Below, in pieces: positions 33,321 through 41,583 of a stretch of DNA of 53,931 nt. The notes below the pieces were generated by a model. It had not been told where the DNA came from, did no database searches, and saw only the letters and a list, made by a program, of their open reading frames with translations. This DNA comes from an uncultured Paracoccus sp. (GTDB lineage Bacteria > Pseudomonadota > Alphaproteobacteria > Rhodobacterales > Rhodobacteraceae): NCBI RefSeq assembly GCF_937873615.1, contig NZ_CALMYP010000050.1, positions 1 through 53,931 on the forward strand, written 5' to 3'. Position 1 is the stretch's first letter. Each line of letters begins with the position of its first letter. The position numbers and the translations under genes are program-made.

Positions 33321-35039
33321 ATGAAAGCGCAGACAGACAATCACGAGACGCCCGAATGGGCAGAGACCTGCGACCTGATCGTCGCCGGCGCCGGTGCGGC
33401 CGGGCTGGCGGCGGCGGTGACGGCGGCGCATCACGGCCTGTCGGTGGTGCTGGCCGAAAAGGCGCCGGTGCTGGGCGGCACGACGGCCTGGTCGGGCGGC
33501 TGGATCTGGGCGCCGGACAATCCGGTCGCCCGGCGCGCCGGCGTGCAGGAGAAGGCGGGCGACCCGCAACGCTATCTCGAAGCGGTGCTGGGCAACCGCT
33601 TCGACCCGGAACTGGCCTTGGCCTTCCTGAATGCTGCGCCCGAAATGGTGGATTTCTTCGAAAGCCATACCGCGCTGCAATTCGATGCCGGGCTGAAGAT
33701 CCCCGACACTTACAGCCATCAACCTGGGGCCGGCATGGGCGGGCGCTCGGTCATCGCGAAGCCCTATGACGGCCGCGAACTCGGGGCGCAGATCCACCTC
33801 CTGCGACCGCCGATGCGCGAGACGACGTTCCTCGGCCTGACCATTCAGGCCGGCCCCGACCTGCGCGCCTTCATGACGGCGACCCGCTCGCCGCGAGCGG
33901 CGCTGCATGTCGCGGGCAGGCTGGGGCGGCATTTCCGGGACCTGCTGCGCCACGGCCGGGCCATGCAGATGCGCAATGGCAGCGCACTTGTCGCGCGGCT
34001 GATCCGTTCGGCGCTCGACAGCGGCGTGGACCTGCGACCGCGACATGCACTGGCAAGGCTGGTGTCGGAAGGGGACGGCATTGCCGGCGCCGTTCTGGTT
34101 GCCGATGGCCGCGAGATCGCCATCCGGGCCAGGCGCGGCGTGGTGCTGGCCTGCGGCGGTTATCCCCATGACCTGCCGCGCCGCGCCAGAAGTTTTCCGC
34201 GCCCCGAAGGGCATCTGACGCTGGCTGTGCCCGAGGCCTGCGGCGACGGCTTGCGCCTTGGCGAAAGCGCCGGCGGCAGTCAGGCACAGGGCCTTGCCGC
34301 CCCTGCCGCTTGGTGCCCGGTCTCGCGCGTCGACTGGCCCGATGGCACTCATGGGGTCTTCCCGCATATCATCGACCGCGGCAAGCCGGGGCTGATCGGG
34401 GTGCTGGCCACTGGCCGGCGCTTCTGCAACGAGGGGCTGGGCTATCACGATTACGTCGAAGCCATGCTGGCGCATGTCCCCGAGGGCGAGGAAGTCGCCT
34501 CCTGGCTGATCTGCGACCGCCGCTTCCTGCGTCGCTACGGGCTGGGCATCGTGCGCCCGTCGCCGGTTCCGGTCGGACCGTGGCTGCGCACGGGCTATCT
34601 GAAGACGGGCCGGACCATCGCCGAACTGGCGCGGGCCTGCGGGATCGACGCCGACGGGCTGGCGCAGACCATCGCCACGTTCAACGGACCCGCCGCGCAA
34701 GGCGAGGATCCGGCCTTCGGACGCGGCACGACACCCTATATGCGCCTGCAGGGCGATCCCGATCACGGCCCCAATCCCTGCCTCGCCCCAATTGTCCGGG
34801 CACCCTTCTATGCGGTGAAGGTTGTCCCCGGCAGCTTCGGCACCTTCGCGGGACTGCTCACCGATGGCCATGCCCGCGTGCTGGACGCGGAGGGATCGCC
34901 GATACCCGGCCTCTATGCCGCCGGCACCGACATGGCGAGCGTCATGCGCGGCTTCTACCCCGCCGGCGGCATCAATCTCGGCCCGGCGCTGACCTTCGGC
35001 TTCATCGCCGGTCGCCATGCCGCAGGGGGCCGCCCATGA
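33321..35039 (+). CDS. FAD-dependent oxidoreductase (fumarate reductase / ketosteroid dehydrogenase-like)
   Basis: A 572-residue flavoprotein. The FAD site is DLIVAGAGAAGLAAAVTAAHHG with VVLAEKAPVLGGTTAWSGG. The C-terminal FAD loop is IPGLYAAGTDMASVMRG...YPAGGINLGPALTFG, and LACGGYPHD lies in the middle. This is the succinate/fumarate reductase and 3-ketosteroid-dehydrogenase fold, which adds or removes hydrogen across an activated C-C bond. In this locus it may desaturate or reduce a cyclohexene or hydroaromatic acid (inference). Its stop overlaps the isomerase start by ATGA, so the two are coupled. Confidence 0.8.
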   Translation: MKAQTDNHETPEWAETCDLIVAGAGAAGLAAAVTAAHHGLSVVLAEKAPVLGGTTAWSGGWIWAPDNPVARRAGVQEKAGDPQRYLEAVLGNRFDPELALAFLNAAPEMVDFFESHTALQFDAGLKIPDTYSHQPGAGMGGRSVIAKPYDGRELGAQIHLLRPPMRETTFLGLTIQAGPDLRAFMTATRSPRAALHVAGRLGRHFRDLLRHGRAMQMRNGSALVARLIRSALDSGVDLRPRHALARLVSEGDGIAGAVLVADGREIAIRARRGVVLACGGYPHDLPRRARSFPRPEGHLTLAVPEACGDGLRLGESAGGSQAQGLAAPAAWCPVSRVDWPDGTHGVFPHIIDRGKPGLIGVLATGRRFCNEGLGYHDYVEAMLAHVPEGEEVASWLICDRRFLRRYGLGIVRPSPVPVGPWLRTGYLKTGRTIAELARACGIDADGLAQTIATFNGPAAQGEDPAFGRGTTPYMRLQGDPDHGPNPCLAPIVRAPFYAVKVVPGSFGTFAGLLTDGHARVLDAEGSPIPGLYAAGTDMASVMRGFYPAGGINLGPALTFGFIAGRHAAGGRP

Positions 35040-35872
35040 CCCGCAAACTGGGTGTCGCCCATCTGACCGCCATCGACCTTGCGCCCGCGGCCTTCATCGA
35101 ATCCGCCGCGCGTGCCGGCTTCGACCATGTCGGCCTGCGACTTTTGCGGGTGACGGGGACCAGCCCCGGCTATCCGCTGATGGATGACCCGGCAGCCATG
35201 CGCGAGACCCGACGCGCAATGGCGGCGACGGGCCTGACGGTGCATGACATCGAGTTCGTGCGGATCACGCCCGAGACCGAGCCGGCCAGCCTTGGCGCCT
35301 TCCTGGACGCGGGCGCGGAACTGGGCGCAAGGCAGGTGATCTGCGCCCCCTACGATCCAGATCTGCACCGCCTTGCAGAGCGTCTGGCGGAACTGTCATT
35401 CCATGCCGCCGGGCGCGGCCTCGGCATCGTGCTGGAGTTCTTCCCCTGGACCGTCGTCCCGGATCTCGCCACCGCAATCCGTGTGACCGTGGCCGCGGGC
35501 GAGAAGGTCGGCATCCTCGTCGACAGCCTGCATTTCGACCGCTCCGGCTCCACGCTCGACCAGCTTCGCCACGTCCCGCCCGCGCGCCTGCCCTTCGCCC
35601 ATCTCGCCGATGCGATGGTGCAGCCGTCCTATTCCGAGGCGGAGCTGCTGCACACCGCCCGCGACGAGAGACTTCCCCCCGACGAGGGTCAGATCGACCT
35701 GCGGGACTTCCTCGCGGCACTGCCGAAGGACCTTCCCGTCTCGGTCGAGGTGCCGATGTCCGCCTTCGCTGCGGCAGAGGGCAACGACGCGGTCCTGCGC
35801 CGCGTGGCACGGGCCAGCCGACAGTTGCTCAGCCGGAGCGAGGCCGATGATCAGGAGCCAGGCCTGCGATGA
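35036..35872 (+). CDS. Sugar phosphate isomerase/epimerase-type TIM barrel
   Basis: A 278-residue xylose-isomerase-like TIM barrel. The usual metal ligands are visible in VLEFFPWT (Glu), LVDSLHFDRS (Asp/His), FAHLADAM (His) and VSVEVPMSA (Glu). It is distantly similar to the N-terminal half of the QuiC-like fusion and could be a second dehydratase, an isomerase or an epimerase. It is translationally coupled to the flavoprotein. Downstream, 67 bp separate it from an IS630 terminus, so the unit ends at the transposon nest. Confidence 0.8.
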   Translation: MTRKLGVAHLTAIDLAPAAFIESAARAGFDHVGLRLLRVTGTSPGYPLMDDPAAMRETRRAMAATGLTVHDIEFVRITPETEPASLGAFLDAGAELGARQVICAPYDPDLHRLAERLAELSFHAAGRGLGIVLEFFPWTVVPDLATAIRVTVAAGEKVGILVDSLHFDRSGSTLDQLRHVPPARLPFAHLADAMVQPSYSEAELLHTARDERLPPDEGQIDLRDFLAALPKDLPVSVEVPMSAFAAAEGNDAVLRRVARASRQLLSRSEADDQEPGLR

Positions 35873-35939
35873 CCCGGTTCGGCGCCGGCCTAAGGCGCGT
35901 CTCAAGAACCTACACCAAAGGTAGTGTTTGTTGACTTAT

Positions 35940-36301
35940 ACCAACGGCCCTCGATCCTGACTCGCTTTATGGGGCTTCGGGATGCGCCGTCTTTCTGAAG
36001 CAATGCCATTGCACAACATGGAGTTGGGGGCGGCAGGGATTGCGATCACGCTGAGGGATCTGACGGCGGGGCAGTTGCGCAAGTCGGCTATCCGAACGAA
36101 GGACGCTTGAGCGGCGTGGCAGATGCTGGCGCTCGCGCTGGTAATGGAAGGCGTGGACCGGAAGACCGCAGCCGAGAGTTGCGGAATGGACAGGCAAACG
36201 TTGCGGGATTGGGTGCATCGTTACATTTCCGAGGGGCTCGCGGGGCTTTCGAACCGCAGGAAGCCGAACCTGGGCAGAAGTCAGCTTGCAGGGCCGTTGG
36301 T
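35940..36301 (+). mobile_element. IS630-type element, internally deleted, both ends kept
   Basis: The ends carry a perfect 12-bp inverted repeat, ACCAACGGCCCT at 35940-35951 and its complement at 36290-36301. The span is only about 360 bp against roughly 1.1 kb for a complete element. The coding part is the N-terminal fragment listed separately. A target duplication (TA for this family) is not clearly visible. Confidence 0.6.
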
Positions 36302-36305
36302 GTGA
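36018..36305 (+). pseudogene. IS630 family transposase N-terminal fragment
   Basis: The frame reads ITLRDLTAGQLRKSAIRTKDA, a stop (TGA 36108-36110), then MLALALVMEGVDRKTAAESCGMDRQTLRDWVHRY and GLAGLSNRRKPN. That is the HTH half of an IS630-type transposase. The DDE catalytic half is missing; the frame jumps straight into the right inverted repeat. Both the stop and the deletion make it inactive. Confidence 0.65.
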
Positions 36306-36437
36306 CATCGTTCTATACGCCAGCCTCAGGCGAGGAGGCAGTATCTACCTGATAGGTGGTGCGAGAGAGATCATCGGCATTCGGCAGTTTTGGGACCTGA
36401 CGGACCGACCGATCGACAGCTTAGGGATTGTGGGGAT

Positions 36438-36816
36438 TCATCTTGAGTTGATGACGGCGGCGGCGAGATAGATCATTGCGGAGAAGCTTTGGTCGGTTTT
36501 GCAGGCGCGCATGGCGATACGCTTGAACTCTTTGAGTTTGCAGAAGAAGTTTTCGACCAAGTGGCGCCATTTGTAGATCTCGGCGTCGATCTTGAGCTTC
36601 TGGGCGCGACCGGGATGCTGCGAGATGACGACCTTGGCGCCGCGCTTGTCGAGTTCCTCGACGATCCAGTTGGCGTCATAGGCCTTGTCACCCAGCAGCG
36701 CGCCGAAATTGACGCCCTCGATCAGCGGCGCAACGCCGATGGTGTCGAAGCGATGTCCAGGCAGCAGTTCGAAGCGGACCAGATTGCCCAAGGCATCGGT
36801 CAGCGCCAGGATCTTG
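36438..36816 (-). pseudogene. IS5 transposase orfB, C-terminal part
   Basis: This encodes KILALTDALGNLVRFELLPG...LIEGVNFGALLGDKAYDANW and ends in IYLAAAVINSR. It includes the C-terminal DDE region (KAYDANWIVEELDKRGAKVVISQHPGR and KWRHLVENFFCKLKEFKR). The frame continues exactly into the N-terminal part beyond the IS256 insertion when the 1317 bp and one 8-bp duplicate are removed, giving GGMTTKILALTDA. It was recently intact and is split rather than decayed. Confidence 0.8.
36809..36816. repeat. Target-site duplication of IS256, left copy
   Basis: GGATCTTG directly precedes the left terminus of the IS256 element. An identical copy follows the right terminus. Eight bases is the length expected for this family. 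Confidence 0.85.
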
Positions 36817-38133
36817 GGGACTATCCTGAATTTTGTGCGCTGACGTGGTAACTGCTCGAAGAGGAGACCCACGTATGAGCATCGACAAAGACTTGCTGGA
36901 TCGCCTGATGGAAGGACGGTCGCCTGGAGATCTGTTTGGCAAGACCGGCATCCTGTCGGAACTGACCAAGGCACTGGCGGAACGTGCGCTGAGCACGGAG
37001 ATGGACGTCCATCTCGATGAAGAGCGCGCCGAGGAAGCGCCTGAGGGCCAGAACCAGCCCCCCAATCGCCGCAACGGGCGTAGCCAGAAGACGGTGACCA
37101 CCGACAGCGGCAAGGTTGTCCTGGACATTCCGCGCGACCGCAACGGCACCTTCGATCCGCTGCTGATCGCCAAATATCAGCGGCGCTTTCCCGAGTTCGA
37201 TCGCAAGATCATCAGCATGTATGCCCGGGGCATGACGACCCGCGAGATCCAGGGTCATATCGAGGAAATCTACGGCGTCGAGGCATCGCCGAGCTTGATT
37301 TCTGCGATCACCGACGCGGTCATGGACGAGGTTGCCGCCTGGCAGAACCGCCCCTTGGAACCCTGCTATCCGATCGTCTTCATGGACGCGATCCGGGTCA
37401 ATATCCGCAGCGACGGGACGGTCTCGAACAAGGCGGTCTTCGTAGCCCTGGCGGTTTTGCCGGATGGCACGCGGGACGTTCTGGGCCTGTGGTTCCAGGC
37501 CAATGAGGGTGCGAAGTTCTGGGCCAAGGTTCTCAGCGACCTGCGCAACCGAGGCGTCCAGGACATCCTCATCGCCGTCGTGGACGGGCTGAAGGGCTTT
37601 CCGCAGGCCATTGAGGCGGCTTTCCCCCAGACCAGGATCCAGACCTGTATCGTCCACCTCCTGCGCCATTCCATGAACTTCGCCAGTTACAAGGACCGCA
37701 AGGCCGTCGCCGCCGCTCTCAAGGCGATCTACACGGCGGTGGATGCTGACGCGGCCGAACTAGCCCTGACCGATTTCGAGGACAGCGATCTCGCCCGACG
37801 GTATCCGGCGATCGCGCCGAGCTGGCGCCGCGCCTGGAACGAGGTCATCCCGTTCCTCGACTACCCGCCCGAGGTGCGCAGACTGATCTACACCACGAAT
37901 GCCATCGAGGCGCTCAATTCGAAGGTCCGTCGCGCTGTCCGCACACGCGGCCATTTCCCAAGCGACGATGCGGCGGCGAAATTGATCTATCTGGCGCTCA
38001 ATGCTACATCGACCGAGTGGAAGCGTTCGGTCCGCGAATGGCACGCTGTCAGATCGCAGTTCGCCATCATGTTCGAAGACCGCTTCCCGATGGCGTAAGA
38101 AAACGCGTCACGCACAAAATTCTGCACAGTCTC
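36817..38133 (+). mobile_element. Complete IS256-family insertion sequence
   Basis: 1317 bp with imperfect terminal inverted repeats: GGGACTATCCTGAATTTTG on the left, GAGACTGTGCAGAATTTTG read inward on the right, about 19 of 23 positions identical. It is bordered by the 8-bp duplication GGATCTTG and carries one intact transposase. The intact duplication and unbroken gene indicate a recent, probably still mobile, insertion into the IS5 element. Confidence 0.9.
36875..38098 (+). CDS. IS256 family mutator-type transposase
   Basis: A 407-residue DDE transposase. Catalytic segments visible are FMDAIRVN (first Asp), VVDGLKGFPQAI (second Asp) and TTNAIEALNSKVRR (Glu). Also seen are MYARGMTTREIQGHIEEIYG (HTH-like) and HLLRHSMNFASYKDRK. 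The length is normal for the family. The start at 36875 has GAGGAGA upstream; an earlier in-frame start at 36833 would lie inside the inverted repeat. It ends in EDRFPMA, a tail also found in a scrap at 52.65 kb. Confidence 0.92.
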   Translation: MSIDKDLLDRLMEGRSPGDLFGKTGILSELTKALAERALSTEMDVHLDEERAEEAPEGQNQPPNRRNGRSQKTVTTDSGKVVLDIPRDRNGTFDPLLIAKYQRRFPEFDRKIISMYARGMTTREIQGHIEEIYGVEASPSLISAITDAVMDEVAAWQNRPLEPCYPIVFMDAIRVNIRSDGTVSNKAVFVALAVLPDGTRDVLGLWFQANEGAKFWAKVLSDLRNRGVQDILIAVVDGLKGFPQAIEAAFPQTRIQTCIVHLLRHSMNFASYKDRKAVAAALKAIYTAVDADAAELALTDFEDSDLARRYPAIAPSWRRAWNEVIPFLDYPPEVRRLIYTTNAIEALNSKVRRAVRTRGHFPSDDAAAKLIYLALNATSTEWKRSVREWHAVRSQFAIMFEDRFPMA

Positions 38134-38141
38134 GGATCTTG
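38134..38141. repeat. Target-site duplication of IS256, right copy
   Basis: GGATCTTG immediately follows the right terminus, identical to 36809-36816. Confidence 0.85.
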
Positions 38142-38145
38142 GTCG

Positions 38146-38514
38146 TCATTCCGCCTTTGGAGCGACCGATGGCCTGGCTCTGAGTCCCCCTTTTGCGCCC
38201 TGGCCGTGCCGGTGAACCTTGACGATGGTGGCATCGACCATAGCGTATTCCATGTCAGGTTCTTCCGACAGGGCATCGAAAATTCGCTTGAAAACATCAG
38301 CTTCTCGCCAATCGCGGAAGCGCCGGAACGCCGTGCTCCAGTTACCGAACATCGCTGGCAGATCGCGCCATGGACTGCCCGTTCGCACAATCCACAACAC
38401 CGCCTCCACAAAAAGCCGGTTGTTCCTGCCGCTTCGACCCGGGTCCGTCGCCTTACCCAAGCAGTGCGGCTCCATCTTCGCCCATTGGGCATCGGTCAAG
38501 ACAAAGCGTTCCAT
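38146..38514 (-). pseudogene. IS5 transposase orfA (N-terminal frame) with -1 slippage site
   Basis: 122 residues starting MERFVLTDAQWAKMEPHCLG and including NRLFVEAVLWIVRTGSPWRDLP and MEYAMVDATIVKVHRHGQGAKGG, the N-terminal half of IS427-group transposases. At 38186-38194 (minus strand AAAAGGGGG) a -1 slip moves to the frame TQSQAIGRSKGGMTTKIL that continues in orfB. Without the slip the frame ends at 38146. It is intact in itself but is listed as broken because the fused product is interrupted by IS256. Confidence 0.75.
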
Positions 38515-38641
38515 CCAAAGTATGAATCACATCTCCGCCAAAATGGAAATCCTGAATCCCCACAATCCCTAGGTCGCTTCTGTTGCCGCTTTCCTCTCTT
38601 ATTTCGTAATAAGCAGGAAAAAACCCTCTGCCCGACCGGCT

Positions 38642-39796
38642 TCAAGACCGCCCAAGCAGCCGGCCCATGGTATCGAAGGCAGCTTCGATCGCCCATGCGC
38701 CGCTGACATGGCCGGGCGACAGACGCAGCACCTGACCCCGACAGTCGGTCGATACCCCCTCTCCGGCCAAAGTGGTCACGACGGCCGTTGCATCTTCCGC
38801 TGTTGGCAGCCGCAGCATGACGGACCCGCCGCGTTTCGCGGCATCGCGGGGCGAGTTCAGAGTCAGGCCCAGCCCATCGGCGCATTCGATGATGCGCTCC
38901 ACCATTCTGCGGTTGTCACTGACCAATGTGTCACGATCCTGCCGCGTGTGCCATTGCAGCGCGGGCAAGGATGCGACTGCGGCCATGGCTGCCGGCGTGC
39001 CGCTATCGAAGCGCCGGGCGTCCGGTGCATATGCAAATTTGTCCAGATCCCATGAGAAAGGGTTGGCCTGCGAAAACCAGCCGCGCGCTTCGGGCGACAG
39101 ATCGTCGAGAAGCGCCTCTTTGACATAAATAATGCCGGCACCCGGCGTGCCGCACATCCATTTCAGGCTCGTCGAAAGCACAAAGTCCAGATCGAGCGCA
39201 TGGGCATCGAACGGCAACAGTCCAGCCGCCTGCGTGATGTCAGCGCAGACCAGACTGCCCATATCGTGCCCATGGGCGGTCAGCGCCGCGGCGTCGCAGC
39301 GGGCCGAGGCGATAGAAGTCACCCAGGTGAACAGACCAAGGGCGACGTCGCGGTCCCAATGGGCGATCATGTCCTCGGTCTCGACCCAGCTTTTCCCTTC
39401 GGACAGAGGCACGGTCTCAAGCGTGAACCCCATTTTCGGCGCCAACCCCGCCAGCAGGAAATGAACCGAGGGGAAACAGTCCGCCGTGACCAGGACGCGC
39501 TTGCCTTTCAGCATCGCCTCCGGCAGGGCGCGCATGAGCATGTGCATCCCCGCCGTGACGCTTTCACAGGTTGTCGTCGTGCCTTCGGGCGTATTCAGAA
39601 CCTGGCGCCAGCAATCGATGAAGGCGGCACGCTTCTGCATGATATAGCCCCATTGCCCGTCATCCGGTGCCGCCCAGACCCGCGCGAAATCGGCCATTGC
39701 AGTTGCCAGTTCGGCCTCTTTCCCGGGATACTGGCCGATGGAATGATACAGGAAATATCCTTGGCCAGGGTCGTTGGTCAGCTTGTTACGGGGCAT
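38642..39796 (-). CDS. Kynureninase-like class V PLP enzyme
   Basis: A 384-residue fold-type-I PLP enzyme. The Schiff-base lysine is in LSTSLKWMCGTPGAG; the aspartate that pairs with the pyridine nitrogen is in VCADITQAAG. The fold and motifs are close to kynureninase, and the family also contains other C-C or C-N lyases. No kynurenine-pathway neighbours are present, so the substrate is open. The gene ends the minus-strand operon after the TRAP permease, 14 bp behind it. The start at 39796 has AAGGA upstream. Downstream 72 bp lead to the IS5 terminus. Confidence 0.75.
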   Translation of the reverse strand: MPRNKLTNDPGQGYFLYHSIGQYPGKEAELATAMADFARVWAAPDDGQWGYIMQKRAAFIDCWRQVLNTPEGTTTTCESVTAGMHMLMRALPEAMLKGKRVLVTADCFPSVHFLLAGLAPKMGFTLETVPLSEGKSWVETEDMIAHWDRDVALGLFTWVTSIASARCDAAALTAHGHDMGSLVCADITQAAGLLPFDAHALDLDFVLSTSLKWMCGTPGAGIIYVKEALLDDLSPEARGWFSQANPFSWDLDKFAYAPDARRFDSGTPAAMAAVASLPALQWHTRQDRDTLVSDNRRMVERIIECADGLGLTLNSPRDAAKRGGSVMLRLPTAEDATAVVTTLAGEGVSTDCRGQVLRLSPGHVSGAWAIEAAFDTMGRLLGRS

Positions 39797-39810
39797 GAAA
39801 TATATCCTTG

Positions 39811-41103
39811 TCAGAAGCCCATCAGTCGCGGCAGCGCCAGGCTGATCTGCGGAAAGGCCGAGATGATCGCGAGTGCGAGAAAATTGACCAGCAGGAAGGG
39901 CATATTGGCCCGCACAAGCGCGCCCAGCCCGCAGCCCGCGATCCGCTCGGCCGCGAAAAGGCAGACGCCAAGCGGCGGCGTCAGCAGGCCGATATTCAGG
40001 TTGAGGATGGCAACAACACCGAAATGCATCGGGTCGATGCCGGATTGCACGGCCGCTGCCGACAGCAGTGGGCCGAACAGGATGATCACCGTGGTCGGGT
40101 CGATGAACATCCCAAGCACCAGCAGCAGCACATTGAAGAGCAGAAGCGTGCCGAAATATCCAAGTTCCCAACCACCGATCGCACCGGCAACGAGGGCTGG
40201 CACATTCTCACGGCCCATGACCCATGAAAACGCCGCACCGCAGCCGACGATGATCAGCAGTTGCCCCGAAAACACCGCAGAACTGCGCAGGACAGCAAAA
40301 AACCCCCGCAGATCCAGCGCGCGATAGATGAACATCGACACAAGCAGGGCATAGAGGGCCGCGACTGCACCGGCCTCGGTCGGGGTCATGATCCCGCCCA
40401 ATAGCCCGGCCAGGATGATGACGGGAATCATCAGCGGCAGGGCGGCCGCGCCGGTGGCCTGCGCGACTGCACGCGGCGAACGATCCATCTCGATCCGAGG
40501 GTAGTCATGCATTTTCGCCTGCACGGCGATCAGCCCCATCTGGGCCAGCCCGATGACCAGACCGGGCAATAGCGTCGCCGCCATCAGCCCGCCGATGGAA
40601 ATGCCGGTCATGGAGCCATAGATCACAGCAACCAGAGACGGCGGCACCATTGGCCCGATGATCGAAGACGAGGCGGTGACCGCTGCCGCATAGGCCGCCG
40701 TATAGCCCTGTGCGACCATCGAAGGAATGAATACCCGGCCCAGGGCGGCGATATCGCCAAGTGCTACGCCGGTGATGCCCGCAAACAGGATAGAGGCACC
40801 AACATTGACCTGCGCCAGACCGCCGCGCATCCAGCCGAACAGGACATTCGCGAAATGGACCAGCTTCTCGGTAATGCGACCGGCATTCACCAACTCTCCT
40901 GCCAGAATGAACAGCGGGATCGCCATCAGAACAAAGCTGTCCATCCCCTGATAAAGTCGTTCCGACGCAAGCGGCAGATATCGCCAATGGTCCCCCCAGG
41001 CCATCCAGACCAGCATGGAGGCAATCATCGACCAGGCAATCGGCAGTCCGAGCACCATCAGTCCAAGGAAACTGGCCAACAGCGCAAGCAAGGCACCACT
41101 CAT
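39811..41103 (-). CDS. dctM: TRAP transporter large permease (DctM)
   Basis: A 430-residue membrane protein with about 12 hydrophobic segments (LLALLASFLGLMVLGLPIAWSMI; FVLMAIPLFILAGELVNAGRI; ILFAGITGVALGDIAALG). IIGPMVPPSLVAVIYGSMTG is the conserved loop of the DctM family. It overlaps the small permease by four bases (ATGA). It forms the Na+/H+-driven channel for the substrate delivered by the DctP-type protein encoded upstream. Confidence 0.92.
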   Translation of the reverse strand: MSGALLALLASFLGLMVLGLPIAWSMIASMLVWMAWGDHWRYLPLASERLYQGMDSFVLMAIPLFILAGELVNAGRITEKLVHFANVLFGWMRGGLAQVNVGASILFAGITGVALGDIAALGRVFIPSMVAQGYTAAYAAAVTASSSIIGPMVPPSLVAVIYGSMTGISIGGLMAATLLPGLVIGLAQMGLIAVQAKMHDYPRIEMDRSPRAVAQATGAAALPLMIPVIILAGLLGGIMTPTEAGAVAALYALLVSMFIYRALDLRGFFAVLRSSAVFSGQLLIIVGCGAAFSWVMGRENVPALVAGAIGGWELGYFGTLLLFNVLLLVLGMFIDPTTVIILFGPLLSAAAVQSGIDPMHFGVVAILNLNIGLLTPPLGVCLFAAERIAGCGLGALVRANMPFLLVNFLALAIISAFPQISLALPRLMGF

Positions 41104-41582
41104 TCGATCCGGTCTCCGCGCAGAAGCCGGTCCGAAGCGAAGAAAGTCGCGAACAGAAAGCTGACCGGCACGGCGGCATACGGATAGGAGAGGCTGATCC
41201 GCAATCCGTCGCTGCGTTGACCCGCCGCAAAGATCACCATCTCGATGCCCTGCCAGAACAATACCGCGACAACGCCAAGGGTCACGATATCCAGCAGAAA
41301 TCGAAGGGCGCGTTCCGCGGTGGGCAGGGATTGTGCCAGAAAATCCGGCAGCAGGCTGATGCGGATATGGCTGGCTTCACGTATGGCAACAGCCGATGCC
41401 AGCAAGGTCGACCAGATCATGGCATAGCGGGCGACCTCCTCGGTAAAGACCGGGATGCCGGCACCAGTATAGCGCAACAGGATCTGGATCACGACCAATG
41501 CGAACATCGCCAGCAGGCACAGGGCAGCCGAGGCACGCAGCACCTTATCGAGTATCGAAGCGGACCGGGCCAGCCTGTGCAT
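41100..41582 (-). CDS. dctQ: TRAP transporter small permease (DctQ)
   Basis: A 160-residue membrane protein with four hydrophobic segments (ASAALCLLAMFALVVIQILL; VARYAMIWSTLLASAVAI). RYTGAGIPVFTEEVARYAMIW is the conserved DctQ motif around the second segment. The start at 41582 is one base beyond the DctP stop (TGACATG). An upstream TTG at 41600 is possible but unlikely. Confidence 0.88.
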   Translation of the reverse strand: MHRLARSASILDKVLRASAALCLLAMFALVVIQILLRYTGAGIPVFTEEVARYAMIWSTLLASAVAIREASHIRISLLPDFLAQSLPTAERALRFLLDIVTLGVVAVLFWQGIEMVIFAAGQRSDGLRISLSYPYAAVPVSFLFATFFASDRLLRGDRIE

Positions 41583-41583
41583 G

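Larger units (their letters stand above)
36424..38569 (-). mobile_element. IS5/IS427-type element interrupted by IS256
   Basis: The ends are GGGATTGTGGGGATTCA at 36424 and its complement ending at 38569 (17-bp inverted repeats), each flanked by TA, the usual small duplication of this group. Without the inserted 1317-bp element and one 8-bp duplicate it would be 821 bp, a normal IS427-group length. Its transposase spans two frames joined by a -1 slippage site. The IS256 element splits the second frame. Confidence 0.85.

Noticed and set aside
33297-35018. 573-residue minus-strand frame opposite the flavoprotein
   Set aside because: Its composition (Arg, Gly, His, Gln rich) and lack of motifs mark it as the antisense shadow of the FAD-dependent oxidoreductase.
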